DNA of 64,000 nt from Ralstonia sp. UNC404CL21Col (GTDB lineage: Bacteria > Pseudomonadota > Gammaproteobacteria > Burkholderiales > Burkholderiaceae), in NCBI RefSeq assembly GCF_000620465.1, contig NZ_JIBE01000003.1:1693637-1757636 (forward strand), in the 5' to 3' direction. Shown in pieces: positions 7,372 through 16,164 of the stretch (positions within the stretch are counted from its first letter, which is position 1; each line of letters starts with the position of its first letter). The position numbers and the translations under genes were made by a program. Under the pieces are notes generated by a model. It was not told the origin of the DNA, ran no database searches, and saw only the letters and a program-made list of their open reading frames with translations.

Positions 7372-8373
7372 ATGCTGGAGACCCTCGACGCTGCCACCAC
7401 GGCAGCCCGCCTGCCTTACGCTGCGTTGGCCGATGCCATCGCCCAGGTGTTGCGCGACGCACGCGCCGGCCGCGCCCAGGCACCGGCGCGTCTTGTGATG
7501 CCCGTGGCGGGCGGCGGCAGTCTGCTCCTGATGCCGGCGGCCAATGCCGACATCGCCATCACCAAGATGATCACCGTGCACCCGCACAACCCTGGCCAGG
7601 GCTTGCCAGCCATTCACGGCGAGGTCGTGGTGATGGACGCCCGCACCGGCGAGCGCCGGCTGATGCTGGATGGCCCGACCGTGACCGCGCACCGCACCGC
7701 CGCCGTGTCGTTGCTGGCGGCGCGCTTGCTGGCACCTGAGCCGGCGGGGGATCTGCTGCTGATCGGGGCCGGAGCCCAGGCGCGTGCGCACCTGGAAGCC
7801 TTCCGCTTCGGGCTGGGCACGCGACGCGTCACCATCATCGCGCGCACGGCTGGCAGCGCCGATGGGCTGGCGTACTACGCACGCGCCCTGGGCATGGACG
7901 CCACCGCGCTGGCGGGCGGTGATGCGGCCGGCGTGGCGGATGCGGCCCGCGCGGCATTGCCGCAGACGTCGCTGGTGATTACCGCCACGCCGTCATCGCA
8001 ACCGGTGCTTCCTGACTTGGGCGATGCAGGTCAACCTGGGGGCTATGCGTGGGGCGCGCATCACTTCATCGCGGCTGTTGGCGCCTTTCGGCCCGACATG
8101 GCCGAGCTGCCGCCGCGCTTGTGCGTGCATGCCGCCGCCGTCGATCGGCTGTATGCCGACACCCTCGTCGACCTGGAAGCGGAGGCCGGCGACCTGCTGC
8201 AGGCTGGCGTGCCGTGGTCGCGTGTGCGGCCGTTACAACAGTGCGTCGACGCGCCGCCGGACACACTGACGCAGCCCGCGCCGGTGTCGCCGGTGGTGTT
8301 CAAAAGCGTCGGCAGTGCCCTGTGGGATCTGGCCGCGTGCGTGCTCGCGCTGTCCAAGTCCAAAGCTGTTTAA
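7372..8373 (+). CDS. lhpI: ornithine cyclodeaminase family; probable pyrroline/piperideine-2-carboxylate reductase
   Basis: A 333-residue protein of the ornithine cyclodeaminase/mu-crystallin family. It has the catalytic Lys region AITKMITVHPHN (about 63-74), the GPTVTAHRTAAVS segment and a Rossmann NAD(P) site LLIGAGAQARAHLEAF. The overall sequence fits the LhpI type known from Cupriavidus, which reduces delta1-pyrroline-2-carboxylate and delta1-piperideine-2-carboxylate to L-proline and L-pipecolate in D-lysine and hydroxyproline breakdown. No other hydroxyproline genes are adjacent, so the exact substrate is inferred from family resemblance. Start follows GGGAG. Confidence 0.8.
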   Translation: MLETLDAATTAARLPYAALADAIAQVLRDARAGRAQAPARLVMPVAGGGSLLLMPAANADIAITKMITVHPHNPGQGLPAIHGEVVVMDARTGERRLMLDGPTVTAHRTAAVSLLAARLLAPEPAGDLLLIGAGAQARAHLEAFRFGLGTRRVTIIARTAGSADGLAYYARALGMDATALAGGDAAGVADAARAALPQTSLVITATPSSQPVLPDLGDAGQPGGYAWGAHHFIAAVGAFRPDMAELPPRLCVHAAAVDRLYADTLVDLEAEAGDLLQAGVPWSRVRPLQQCVDAPPDTLTQPAPVSPVVFKSVGSALWDLAACVLALSKSKAV

Positions 8374-8440
8374 AAATTGGGCATGTGCTGGAGAAGCCCG
8401 TCGCAGGCCGATCGAGCGCACACGTTGTAACAGGAAACCT

Positions 8441-8539
8441 CTAGAAAAAGGGTTCTAGTCAAGGCAATCACACGGGATAATGGCCATCCCTTCCGCCTGG
8501 GAGGAGACTTAGAACGCACCGCAAACGTGTCAACACGTT
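8441..8539 (+). promoter_or_regulatory. ompW upstream inverted repeats and possible promoter
   Basis: Two perfect inverted repeats precede ompW: CTAGAA-N6-TTCTAG at 8441-8458 and AACGTG-N4-CACGTT at 8524-8539. Between them a GATAAT hexamer at 8476-8481 is a plausible -10 box, spaced so that the first repeat would cover the -35 position. No FNR-type TTGAT-N4-ATCAA site is seen. The second repeat would form a hairpin in the leader. Confidence 0.4.
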
Positions 8540-8576
8540 GGTAACGGATGCGTCTGACACAGGAGCACATACAGAG

Positions 8577-9305
8577 ATGGCCTATAAAAAAGCACTGGCG
8601 GCCGCCGCCGGGATGATCCTCGCCACCGCCGCACACGCACAGGCTGCCGGCAGCAACATCGTCAGCCTCGGCTGGTTCCGCGTGATGCCGAATAGCTCGA
8701 GCGACCCGCTGTTCGTCAACAGCGTTGGCGGTGCACCCGTCAATCAATCGGTGCCGAACACCGGCGCGAAGATCAAGGAAGCCGACACCGTTGGTCTCGC
8801 CTTTACACACTTCTTCACCGACAACCTCGCAGTCGAACTGGTTGGCGGCCTTCCGCCGCGCCACAAGATTGAAGGCACCGGCTCGTTCTCCGGCTATGGC
8901 GAAATCGGTTCGGCCAAGCAATGGAGCCCGGCTGTGCTGGCCAAGTGGTACTTCTTCAGCGCGGACAGCAAGTTCCGTCCGTATGTCGGCGCCGGCCTGA
9001 ACTACACCTGGTTCTCCGACGAGAAGATCACCAGCAGCGCGTTCCAGAACCAAGTCCTGGGCCGCGGCACGCCGGGCAGCAAGAGCAATGTGACGACCGA
9101 CAGCTCGCTGAATCCGGTGCTGAACGTGGGCGCGACCTACGCCATCACCAAGGATTGGTTCGTTGGCTTGTCGGTGTCCTATCTGCCGCTGAAGACCACG
9201 GCCAAGATCGACACCACGCTGATCAACGGCGTGCACATTCAGAGCGAAGCGAAGATCAAGATCAACCCGGTCGTGACCTTCCTGAACGTCGGCTACCGCT
9301 TCTAA
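8577..9305 (+). CDS. ompW: OmpW family outer membrane protein
   Basis: A 242-residue outer membrane beta-barrel of the OmpW family, eight-stranded channels for small hydrophobic molecules. It has a signal peptide ending in ATAAHA-QA (about residue 21), typical OmpW segments (LAVELVGGLPPRHKI, GLNYTWFSDE, DWFVGLSVSYLPL) and a C-terminal Phe (NVGYRF) for BAM-dependent insertion. I chose the ATG at 8577, directly before MAYKKALAAAAG; AGGAG lies 11 bases upstream, slightly far. A strong hairpin terminator follows at once. It stands alone between the reductase and the copper genes. Confidence 0.93.
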   Translation: MAYKKALAAAAGMILATAAHAQAAGSNIVSLGWFRVMPNSSSDPLFVNSVGGAPVNQSVPNTGAKIKEADTVGLAFTHFFTDNLAVELVGGLPPRHKIEGTGSFSGYGEIGSAKQWSPAVLAKWYFFSADSKFRPYVGAGLNYTWFSDEKITSSAFQNQVLGRGTPGSKSNVTTDSSLNPVLNVGATYAITKDWFVGLSVSYLPLKTTAKIDTTLINGVHIQSEAKIKINPVVTFLNVGYRF

Positions 9306-9322
9306 GCGGCTTCCGCGCAAAC

Positions 9323-9353
9323 AAAAAGGCGTGCCACAGCGGCACGCCTTTTT
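9323..9353. terminator. bidirectional intrinsic terminator
   Basis: A perfect 13-base stem (AAAAAGGCGTGCC with its complement) and a 5-base loop, ending in a T run on both strands. It closes ompW on the plus strand and copZ on the minus strand, which converge here. Confidence 0.9.
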
Positions 9354-9370
9354 TGTTGTCGACGCCCGGC

Positions 9371-9583
9371 TCAGGCAAAAGCTTTGACCGGGTAGCCGGC
9401 TTGCTCGATGGCAGCCTTGACCGCATCGGCGCTGGCGCCGCTGGTGACGGCCACAGTCTGCTTGTCGAGGTCGACCTGCACATTGGCGCCGGCATCGACC
9501 TGCTGCACCGCCCGCGTGACGGCCGATACGCAGTGGCCGCAGCTCATGCCCGTCACGGAAAAGGTCGTGGAAGACGTCGTCAT
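9371..9583 (-). CDS. copZ: copper chaperone, heavy-metal-associated domain
   Basis: A 70-residue ferredoxin-like HMA protein with the metal site GMSCGHC (Cys15, Cys18). It should carry Cu(I) in the cytoplasm and pass it to the P-type ATPase encoded divergently 145 bases away. The ATG at 9583 has AGGAG six bases upstream; a start at 9616 would add residues not seen in the family. A CueR-type promoter with a 19-base spacer lies at 9623-9653, so copZ should be copper-induced together with copA. Confidence 0.93.
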   Translation of the reverse strand: MTTSSTTFSVTGMSCGHCVSAVTRAVQQVDAGANVQVDLDKQTVAVTSGASADAVKAAIEQAGYPVKAFA

Positions 9584-9622
9584 GGTTGGCTCCTGAAAGA
9601 GGGAAGGGTGAATCACGGCAGC

Positions 9623-9653
9623 AGTATGAACCTTCCCATCGTGGGAAGCGCAA
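9623..9653 (-). promoter_or_regulatory. CueR-type promoter/operator of copZ
   Basis: On the minus strand a -35-like TTGCGC (9648-9653) and a -10-like CATACT (9623-9628) are separated by 19 bases that hold the palindrome TTCCCACGATGGGAA. The 19-base spacer and ACCTTCCC/GGGAAG half-sites are the marks of MerR-family copper activators. Confidence 0.8.
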
Positions 9654-9667
9654 GCGTAAAATGGAGC

Positions 9668-9698
9668 TTGACCTTACCAAGATGGGAAGGTCTAGGCT
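9668..9698 (+). promoter_or_regulatory. CueR-type promoter/operator of copA
   Basis: TTGACC (9668-9673) and TAGGCT (9693-9698) are separated by 19 bases carrying the dyad ACCTT...GGGAAGGT (9671-9691). This fits a CueR-activated promoter. It lies 31 bases before the copA start and back to back with the copZ operator. Confidence 0.85.
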
Positions 9699-9728
9699 GA
9701 TGCCATCTCCTTCAAAACGGACGCTTCC

Positions 9729-11951
9729 ATGACTGCCGCCAGCCTTCCCGACGTGACTTCCACCGATCTGGATATCAGTGGGATGACCTGCGCCGCCTGT
9801 GCGGGCCGCGTCGAACGCGCCTTGCGCGCCGTGCCGGGCGTGACCGAGGCCAGCGTGAATCTCGCGACCGAGCGCGCCCGGGTGCAGGGTGGGGCGGCCC
9901 GCGATGCGCTGGTCGCTGCCGTCACCGCGGCGGGCTATGAGGCGCGCGTCGCTTCCGACGAAACCGCCGCGCCTGCTGCTGCCGAACCCGATTTCTGGGG
10001 CGGTGCCGGCCCCGTGTGGATTGCCGCCGCGCTGTCTGTGCCGCTGGTGTTGCCGATGATCGCGGGCTGGTTCGGCCGCGACTGGATGCTGCCGGCCTGG
10101 GTGCAGTGGCTGCTGGCGACGCCGGTGCAGTTCGTCATTGGTGCGCGCTTCTACAAAGCCGGCTGGAAGGCGCTGCGTGCGGGCGCCGGCAATATGGATC
10201 TGCTGGTGGCGCTTGGCACGTCGGCGGCGTATGGGCTGTCGCTGTGGCTGTGGTGGCGCGCCGGGGCGGACGGGATGCACCATGCGCCGCACCTGTACTT
10301 CGAGAGCGCCGCCGTGGTCATCACGCTGGTGCGGCTTGGCAAGTGGCTGGAAGTGCGTGCCAAGCGCCAGACTGCCCAGGCCATCCGCGCCCTGCAGGCG
10401 CTGCGCCCTGACACCGCTCGCGTGCGCGGTGCCGACGGTACGCTGCGCGATACCCCCGTTGCGCAGGTGCGCGTGGGCGACGTGGTGTCCGTGCGCGCCG
10501 GTGAACGCATCCCCGTGGATGCGGTGGTGCTGGAAGGCGCGAGCCACGTCGATGAATCCATGCTGACCGGCGAAAGCCTGCCCGTGCCCAAGCGTGAAGG
10601 CGACCGCGTGACCGCCGGCGCCATCGCCACCGACGGCGTGCTGCTCGTGCGCACCACGGCCATCGGCGCAGACACGATGCTCTCGCGCATCATCCGCCTC
10701 GTAGAAGACGCGCAGGCCGCCAAGCCGCCGATCCAGCAACTGGTCGACCGCGTGAGCGCCATCTTTGTGCCTGCGGTCCTGGTGGCGGCGTTGCTGACGC
10801 TGGCGGGTTGGTTCATCGCTGGTGCAGGGTGGGAGACGGCCATCGTCAACGCCGTGGCGGTGCTGGTGATCGCTTGCCCGTGCGCGCTCGGCCTTGCCAC
10901 GCCGTCCGCCATCATGGCTGGCACGGGTGCGGGCGCGCGGCGCGGCATTCTCATTGCGGACGCGCAGGCGCTGGAACGCGCCCAACAAGTCGATTTCGTT
11001 GTCTTCGACAAGACGGGCACGCTTACCGTCGGCCAGCCGCGCGTCACGGCGGTGGAAGCGGCATCCGGCATTGATGCCGACACGCTGCTCGACCAGCTTG
11101 CCGCGCTGCAGGCCGAGAACACGCACCCGCTGGCACAGGCCACGCGCGACTATGCCAAGGAGCGCGGTCGCGCTGTCACGCCCGCGCAATCGCCGGAAGT
11201 GCTGGCCGGACGCGGCACGCGGGGCATCGTGAATGGCGTATCGCTGCAACTCGGCAATGCGCGGTGGATGGATGAACTGGGGCTGGATCGCAGCGCATTG
11301 CAAGCGCGCGCCGATGCGCTGGAGGCGCAAGGCAACACCGTCTCGTGGCTTGCGCAGCGTGATGAAGGCGGCCTGCAGTTGCGCGGCTTGATTGGCTTTG
11401 GCGATGCGCTCAAGCCCGGCGCGAAGGAGGCCGTGTCCGCGCTGCAGGCGCGCGGCGTGCGCACCGCGCTCGTGACCGGCGACAACGCTGGCGCAGCACG
11501 CAGCGTGGCGCAGGCACTCGGCATCGATGAGGTGGCCGCGCAAGTGCTGCCGCAAGACAAGGCCGCGCGTGTGACGGCATGGCAGCAGGGCGGCCATGTG
11601 GTGGCGATGGTCGGCGATGGCATCAACGACGCGCCTGCGCTGGCTGCGGCCGATGTCGGCATCGCCATGGCCACCGGCACCGATGTGGCGATGCAGGCCG
11701 CCGGCATCACGCTCATGCGCGGCGAGCCGCGTCTGGTGAGCGACGCACTGGACCTCTCGCGCCGCACCGTGGCCAAGATCCGCCAGAACCTGTTCTGGGC
11801 CTTCATCTATAACGTGGTGGGCATTCCGCTGGCGGCATTCGGCTTGCTGAACCCGACATTTGCCGGCGCGGCTATGGCGTTCTCCAGCGTCAGCGTGGTC
11901 ACCAATGCGCTGATGCTGCGCCGCTGGCGCGCCACCGGAGACAACGCATGA
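9729..11951 (+). CDS. copA: Cu(I)-exporting P-type ATPase
   Basis: A 740-residue P1B-type ATPase that pumps Cu(I) from the cytoplasm to the periplasm. It has one N-terminal HMA domain with GMTCAAC (Cys21, Cys24), eight predicted transmembrane helices, the actuator motif TGES, the membrane copper site Cys383-Pro384-Cys385, the phosphorylation site DKTGT with Asp427, the HP dipeptide of the nucleotide domain (ENTHPLA) and [10 protein letters not shown]. All catalytic parts are intact. It is first in an operon with cueR, whose start overlaps the copA stop (ATGA), and is controlled by the CueR-type operator just upstream. Confidence 0.97.
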   Translation: MTAASLPDVTSTDLDISGMTCAACAGRVERALRAVPGVTEASVNLATERARVQGGAARDALVAAVTAAGYEARVASDETAAPAAAEPDFWGGAGPVWIAAALSVPLVLPMIAGWFGRDWMLPAWVQWLLATPVQFVIGARFYKAGWKALRAGAGNMDLLVALGTSAAYGLSLWLWWRAGADGMHHAPHLYFESAAVVITLVRLGKWLEVRAKRQTAQAIRALQALRPDTARVRGADGTLRDTPVAQVRVGDVVSVRAGERIPVDAVVLEGASHVDESMLTGESLPVPKREGDRVTAGAIATDGVLLVRTTAIGADTMLSRIIRLVEDAQAAKPPIQQLVDRVSAIFVPAVLVAALLTLAGWFIAGAGWETAIVNAVAVLVIACPCALGLATPSAIMAGTGAGARRGILIADAQALERAQQVDFVVFDKTGTLTVGQPRVTAVEAASGIDADTLLDQLAALQAENTHPLAQATRDYAKERGRAVTPAQSPEVLAGRGTRGIVNGVSLQLGNARWMDELGLDRSALQARADALEAQGNTVSWLAQRDEGGLQLRGLIGFGDALKPGAKEAVSALQARGVRTALVTGDNAGAARSVAQALGIDEVAAQVLPQDKAARVTAWQQGGHVVAMVGDGINDAPALAAADVGIAMATGTDVAMQAAGITLMRGEPRLVSDALDLSRRTVAKIRQNLFWAFIYNVVGIPLAAFGLLNPTFAGAAMAFSSVSVVTNALMLRRWRATGDNA

Positions 11952-12406
11952 CGCGCACCCCTCTCATCGACAAAGGACCGGTCAACATTGGCGAGGCCGC
12001 GAAGGCCAGCGGCGTATCGGCCAAGATGATCCGTTACTACGAAAGCATCGGCCTGCTGCCGCCCAGCCCGCGCACCGAAGGCAACTACCGCATGTACGAC
12101 GCGCGGGCGTTGCATGTGCTGCGGTTTATCCACAGGTCCCGCTCGCTGGGTTTCGCGCTGGAAGAAATCCGCACGCTGCTTTCGTTGTGGAACGATCGCG
12201 AACGCGCCAGCGCCGATGTGAAGGCCGTCACCCTGCGCCACGTGGCGGATCTCGATGCGCGCATCAGCGAGTTGCAAAGCATGCGCGACACGCTCATGAC
12301 GCTTGCCAACGCCTGCCACGGTGATGACCGCCCCGATTGTCCGATCCTCCAGAGCGTGGCCGGCGAGGGCGGTGAAGGCGGCGACGCCGATACCTGCTGC
12401 CACTGA
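11948..12406 (+). CDS. cueR: copper-responsive MerR-family activator
   Basis: A 152-residue MerR-family regulator. The N-terminal helix-turn-helix ([25 protein letters not shown]) is followed by a dimerisation helix and a metal loop with Cys123 and Cys131 spaced C-x7-C, the CueR pattern for Cu(I). The C-terminus carries an extra Cys-Cys-His (150-152), also seen in some CueR relatives. Its ATG overlaps the copA stop by four bases, so it is translated with copA and forms a positive loop. Its targets are visible as the two 19-base-spacer promoters between copZ and copA. Confidence 0.94.
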   Translation: MTRTPLIDKGPVNIGEAAKASGVSAKMIRYYESIGLLPPSPRTEGNYRMYDARALHVLRFIHRSRSLGFALEEIRTLLSLWNDRERASADVKAVTLRHVADLDARISELQSMRDTLMTLANACHGDDRPDCPILQSVAGEGGEGGDADTCCH

Positions 12407-12481
12407 CGGAGCGCTCTACCGACGCAGATTGCGACAGGCGGCGTCTATGCCACAATCTGGCAACCCAAGGAGGAGACGCCG

Positions 12482-13351
12482 ATGACGCAAGCCCCCGCAC
12501 AGGTCACCGCCCATCCAGCGCTGGAAAGCCGCCAGCGCATGAAGGACGGCACTGAACTGCTGGTCCGCATCTGGTTGCCTGCGCCCGACATCGGCGAGCC
12601 GCGCGGCACCGTCATCCTCGTTCACGGCATGGCCGAACACAGCGGCCGCTATCCCCATGTGGCCAAGGTGCTCACCGACCTTGGCCTGCGCGTACGGGCC
12701 TTCGACCTGCGCGGCCACGGCAAGAGCGGCGGCCCGCGCATGGCGCTCGACGCGCAAGACAACTACCTAACCGATCTCGCAGAAATCGTCGATGCCGCCG
12801 TCGCCGAATGGCACGAGATGCCGTTCGTGCTCGGCCACAGCATGGGCGGATTGATCGTCGCGCGCTTCACCACGGCGCGCATCCGGCCCGTGCGTGGCGT
12901 GCTGCTGTCATCGCCCGCGCTGCGCGTGAAATTGCCGCCCGGGGCGGGCATCGTGCGGGGGATTCTCTCCGCCATCGCGCCGCGGTTGCCGGTACCCAAT
13001 CCCGTTGATCCGGCCAAGCTTTCGCACGATCCGAGCATCGCCGCCGCCTATCGCGCAGACCCGCTGGTGCAGGGCACGATCAGCGCATCATTGCTGGAGT
13101 TCATGCTCAATGCGATCACGCAGGCGCAACAGGATGCGCCGCGCCTGGAAGCGCCGATGCTGCTGATGGCCGGCGGCGCAGATGCGATTGTCGATCCCTC
13201 CGGCAGCCGCGATTTCTATGCGAATGCGCCGGAAGACTTGCGGACCTTGGCGTGGTTCGACAACGGGTATCACGAGATCTTCAACGAAGCCGAGCCGCTG
13301 CGCAGTGAGGTGTTTGGAAAGATGACGGAGTGGCTGGCTTCGCGGATTTGA
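12482..13351 (+). CDS. alpha/beta hydrolase, monoacylglycerol lipase/lysophospholipase type
   Basis: A 289-residue alpha/beta hydrolase of the serine aminopeptidase S33 (Hydrolase_4) family. The oxyanion segment HGMAEHSGRY (49-58) and nucleophile elbow GHSMGG (Ser120) are those of monoacylglycerol lipases and PldB-like lysophospholipases. The Asp (about GGADAIVDP) and final His (NGYHEIFNE) of the triad are also visible. No signal peptide, so cytoplasmic. The ribosome binding site AAGGAGGAG is strong. It follows cueR by 75 bases but looks like its own unit. Confidence 0.88.
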   Translation: MTQAPAQVTAHPALESRQRMKDGTELLVRIWLPAPDIGEPRGTVILVHGMAEHSGRYPHVAKVLTDLGLRVRAFDLRGHGKSGGPRMALDAQDNYLTDLAEIVDAAVAEWHEMPFVLGHSMGGLIVARFTTARIRPVRGVLLSSPALRVKLPPGAGIVRGILSAIAPRLPVPNPVDPAKLSHDPSIAAAYRADPLVQGTISASLLEFMLNAITQAQQDAPRLEAPMLLMAGGADAIVDPSGSRDFYANAPEDLRTLAWFDNGYHEIFNEAEPLRSEVFGKMTEWLASRI

Positions 13352-13419
13352 TTTGAAGTGAATTGGTTGCACCACAAAAAATAAAAACCAATAACACCAA
13401 GGAAAAGAAGCACGGAGAC

Positions 13420-15054
13420 ATGGATACCTACGACTACATCATCATCGGCGCAGGCTCCGCAGGCTGCGTCCTGGCGAACCGGCTGACCCGCGACCCCGAC
13501 GTTTCCGTCCTGCTGCTCGAAGCGGGTGGCAAGGACGATTACCACTGGATCCACATCCCCGTCGGCTATCTGTATTGCATCGGCAATCCGCGCACCGATT
13601 GGCTGTATCGCACGCGCGAAGAGCCCGGGCTGAACGGTCGCTCGCTCGGCTATCCGCGCGGCCGCGTGCTGGGGGGCTGCTCGTCGATCAACGGCATGAT
13701 CTACATGCGGGGCCAGCGCGAAGACTACGACGGCTGGGCTGCCATCACCGGTGATGATTCATGGAAGTGGGATGCGGTGCTGCCGCTGTTCAAGGCCAGT
13801 GAAAACCATCACGGCGGCGCGAACGCGTGGCACGGTGCAAACGGCGAATGGCGCGTCGAGCCGCAACGCCTGCACTGGCAGGTGCTCGAGACCTTCATCG
13901 AAGCGGCTGTGCAGGCGGGCATCCCGCGCACGAGCGACTTCAACCGCGGTGACAACTTCGGCGTCGGCTACTTCGAGGTCAACCAGAAGCGCGGCATCCG
14001 CTGGAATACGGCCAAGGGTTTTCTGCGCCCGGCATCGCAGCGGCCGAACCTGACCATCGTGACGGGCGCGCAGGTGCGGGCGCTGACGTTTGACGGCAAG
14101 CGCTGCACTGGCGTGACGTATCGCGGCGCAGGGCAGGACTACACCGTGGCCGCGCGCGAAGAGGTGATCCTGTCGGCGGGCGCGATCAACTCGCCGCAAT
14201 TGCTGGAGCTGGCCGGCATTGGCCAGCCGGAGCGTCTGCAGGCGCTCGGCATTCCGGTGCGCCAGGCGTTGCCGGGCGTCGGAGAGAACCTGCAGGACCA
14301 CCTGCAGTTGCGCAGTGTGGTGAAGGTGAACGGCGTGCCCACGCTCAACACGCGTGCCTCCAACTGGTGGGGCAAGGCGCTCATCGGCATGCAATACGCG
14401 TTCAACCAGAGCGGGCCGATGAGCATGGCGCCGTCGCAACTCGGCGTGTTCGCGCGCTCGAATCCGCATGTTTCGCGGCCCGATGTGGAATACCACGTGC
14501 AGCCGCTGTCGCTCGACAAGTTCGGCGATCCGCTGCACGCGTTCAATGCGTTTACCGCGAGCGTGTGCAATCTGCGGCCGACCTCGCGCGGCACGGTGCA
14601 TGTCACATCCGCCGATCCGTTTGCGGCGCCGACCATCGCGCCGAACTACTTGTCCACAGAGGAAGACCGCAAGGTCGCGGCCGACTCGCTGCGCCTCACG
14701 CGCCGCATCGTCGCGCAGCCGGCCCTGGCGCAGTACAAGCCCGAGGAGTACCTGCCTGGCGCGGCGTTCCAAACCGACGAGGAACTTGCCCGCGCCGCCG
14801 GCGAGATCGGCACGACCATCTTCCACCCGGTCGGCACGTGCCGCATGGGGCGCGCCGATGATGCAAACGCGGTGGTCGACGCCCAACTGCGCGTGCGAGG
14901 GATCGAGGGGCTGCGGGTGGTTGATGCGTCCGTCATGCCGACGATTACCTCGGGCAATACCAACTCGCCGACGATCATGATTGCGGAGAAGGCGAGCGAG
15001 ATGATCCGTGCCGCGCGCAAGGCCCGTGCCCGCGGCGAGGCCGTGCCAGCCTGA
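13420..15054 (+). CDS. GMC family FAD-dependent oxidoreductase
   Basis: A 544-residue flavoprotein of the glucose-methanol-choline family, similar to choline and alcohol dehydrogenases. The FAD site GAGSAGCVLANRL is at the N-terminus, followed by the GMC signatures GYPRGRVLGGCSSINGM and VILSAGAINSPQLLELAGIG; the active-site His is in FHPVGTCRMG and the C-terminus has the usual GNTNSPTIMIAEKA. The start at 13420 follows GGAG; a reading from 13363 adds a lysine-rich tail with no ribosome binding site. The substrate is an alcohol that cannot be named from sequence. The ABC transporter genes downstream may import a related compound. Confidence 0.9.
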   Translation: MDTYDYIIIGAGSAGCVLANRLTRDPDVSVLLLEAGGKDDYHWIHIPVGYLYCIGNPRTDWLYRTREEPGLNGRSLGYPRGRVLGGCSSINGMIYMRGQREDYDGWAAITGDDSWKWDAVLPLFKASENHHGGANAWHGANGEWRVEPQRLHWQVLETFIEAAVQAGIPRTSDFNRGDNFGVGYFEVNQKRGIRWNTAKGFLRPASQRPNLTIVTGAQVRALTFDGKRCTGVTYRGAGQDYTVAAREEVILSAGAINSPQLLELAGIGQPERLQALGIPVRQALPGVGENLQDHLQLRSVVKVNGVPTLNTRASNWWGKALIGMQYAFNQSGPMSMAPSQLGVFARSNPHVSRPDVEYHVQPLSLDKFGDPLHAFNAFTASVCNLRPTSRGTVHVTSADPFAAPTIAPNYLSTEEDRKVAADSLRLTRRIVAQPALAQYKPEEYLPGAAFQTDEELARAAGEIGTTIFHPVGTCRMGRADDANAVVDAQLRVRGIEGLRVVDASVMPTITSGNTNSPTIMIAEKASEMIRAARKARARGEAVPA

Positions 15055-15073
15055 CGCCGGCTCCAGCACCGAT

Positions 15074-15101
15074 GACACGGGCGTGACACACCGCCCGTGT
15101 C
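15074..15101 (+). terminator. stem-loop after GMC gene
   Basis: A perfect 10-base stem (GACACGGGCG and complement) with an 8-base loop begins 20 bases past the stop. There is no T tract, so it is either a weak terminator or an mRNA-stabilising hairpin. Confidence 0.45.
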
Positions 15102-15299
15102 CTATGAATACGCAATCCGCATTGCCCCGATAGGTAACTCTACGTAACGCACCCGTCTGAGGCGGAAAGCCAATGCCGGTGCGGGTTTCCGGGGCGTAAG
15201 CGAGGTGTAATCGTCTCGGTAAAAACCCCGATGTTTTGCAACGCAACAGCCGTTGACAATCATCCGCACCATAAAAAGGGCGGGAGACAACAGGGAATC

Positions 15300-16070
15300 A
15301 TGGTGCAGGACATCATTCTCGAAACGCGCGGACTGACCAAGGGCTTCAAGGGCTTTACCGCCGTGTCCGACGTCAACCTGCGCGTGCAGCGTGGGTCCAT
15401 CCATGCGCTCATCGGCCCGAACGGTGCCGGCAAGACGACCTGTTTCAACCTGCTGACCAAATTCCTGGTGCCCACGCGCGGCACGATTCTGTTCAACGGT
15501 GTCGATATCACCTCGGAAAAACCGGCGCAGATCGCGCGCCGCGGCGTGATCCGCTCGTTCCAGATCTCCGCTGTGTTTCCGCATCTGACGGTGATGGAAA
15601 ACGTTCGCGTCGGGCTGCAGCGGCAGCTCGGTACGGCGTATGCGTTCTGGCGCAGCGAGCAATCGCTCAACACGCTGAATGCGCGCGCGATGGAGCTGCT
15701 CGAACAGGTGGGCCTGACGGAGTTTGCGCACACCGTGACGGTGGAGTTGCCCTACGGCCGCAAGCGCGCGCTGGAGATTGCCACCACGCTGGCGATGGAG
15801 CCGGAGCTGATGCTGCTCGACGAGCCCACGCAGGGCATGGGCCACGAAGACGTGGACCGCGTGACGGAGCTGATCAAGCGCGTCGCGCAGGGCCGCACGA
15901 TTCTGATGGTCGAACACAACATGAACGTGGTGTCGTCCATCGCCGACAAGATCACGGTGCTGCAGCGCGGCCAGATCCTGGCCGAAGGCCCGTACGAAGA
16001 CGTCTCGAAGAACCCGCAGGTGATGGAAGCCTATATGGGCACCGCCGATGCGGCACTGGAAGGCCATTGA
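15300..16070 (+). CDS. branched-chain amino acid/amide ABC transporter ATPase (LivG-like)
   Basis: A 256-residue ABC ATPase of the HAAT (LivG) group. Walker A GPNGAGKTT, the signature segment around LPYGRKRALEIATTL (as in LivG proteins, which lack a classic LSGGQ), Walker B LMLLDEPTQGM and the switch His in MVEHNMNVV are visible. It works on the cytoplasmic side with the LivF-like ATPase and the LivH/LivM permeases encoded downstream. Start at 15300 is supported by GGGAGACAACAGGGA upstream. First gene of the transporter operon. Confidence 0.92.
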   Translation: MVQDIILETRGLTKGFKGFTAVSDVNLRVQRGSIHALIGPNGAGKTTCFNLLTKFLVPTRGTILFNGVDITSEKPAQIARRGVIRSFQISAVFPHLTVMENVRVGLQRQLGTAYAFWRSEQSLNTLNARAMELLEQVGLTEFAHTVTVELPYGRKRALEIATTLAMEPELMLLDEPTQGMGHEDVDRVTELIKRVAQGRTILMVEHNMNVVSSIADKITVLQRGQILAEGPYEDVSKNPQVMEAYMGTADAALEGH

Positions 16071-16164
16071 GCCGACTGATCGACGTTGATCGATCACGCG
16101 ACGCCGCTGCACGCCGCATATCAAACGTAAGCGAACGCTAGACCCGAACACACGAGAACACTGC

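Noticed and set aside
8370..11597. Very long open frame on the minus strand across ompW and copA
   Set aside because: It mirrors the third-position GC bias of copA; the translation is rich in His, Arg and Gln with no domain, and copA on the other strand is unmistakable.
15253..15258. TTGACA before the transporter operon as a -35 box
   Set aside because: No -10 element at 16-18 bases; the A-rich stretch downstream is too close.
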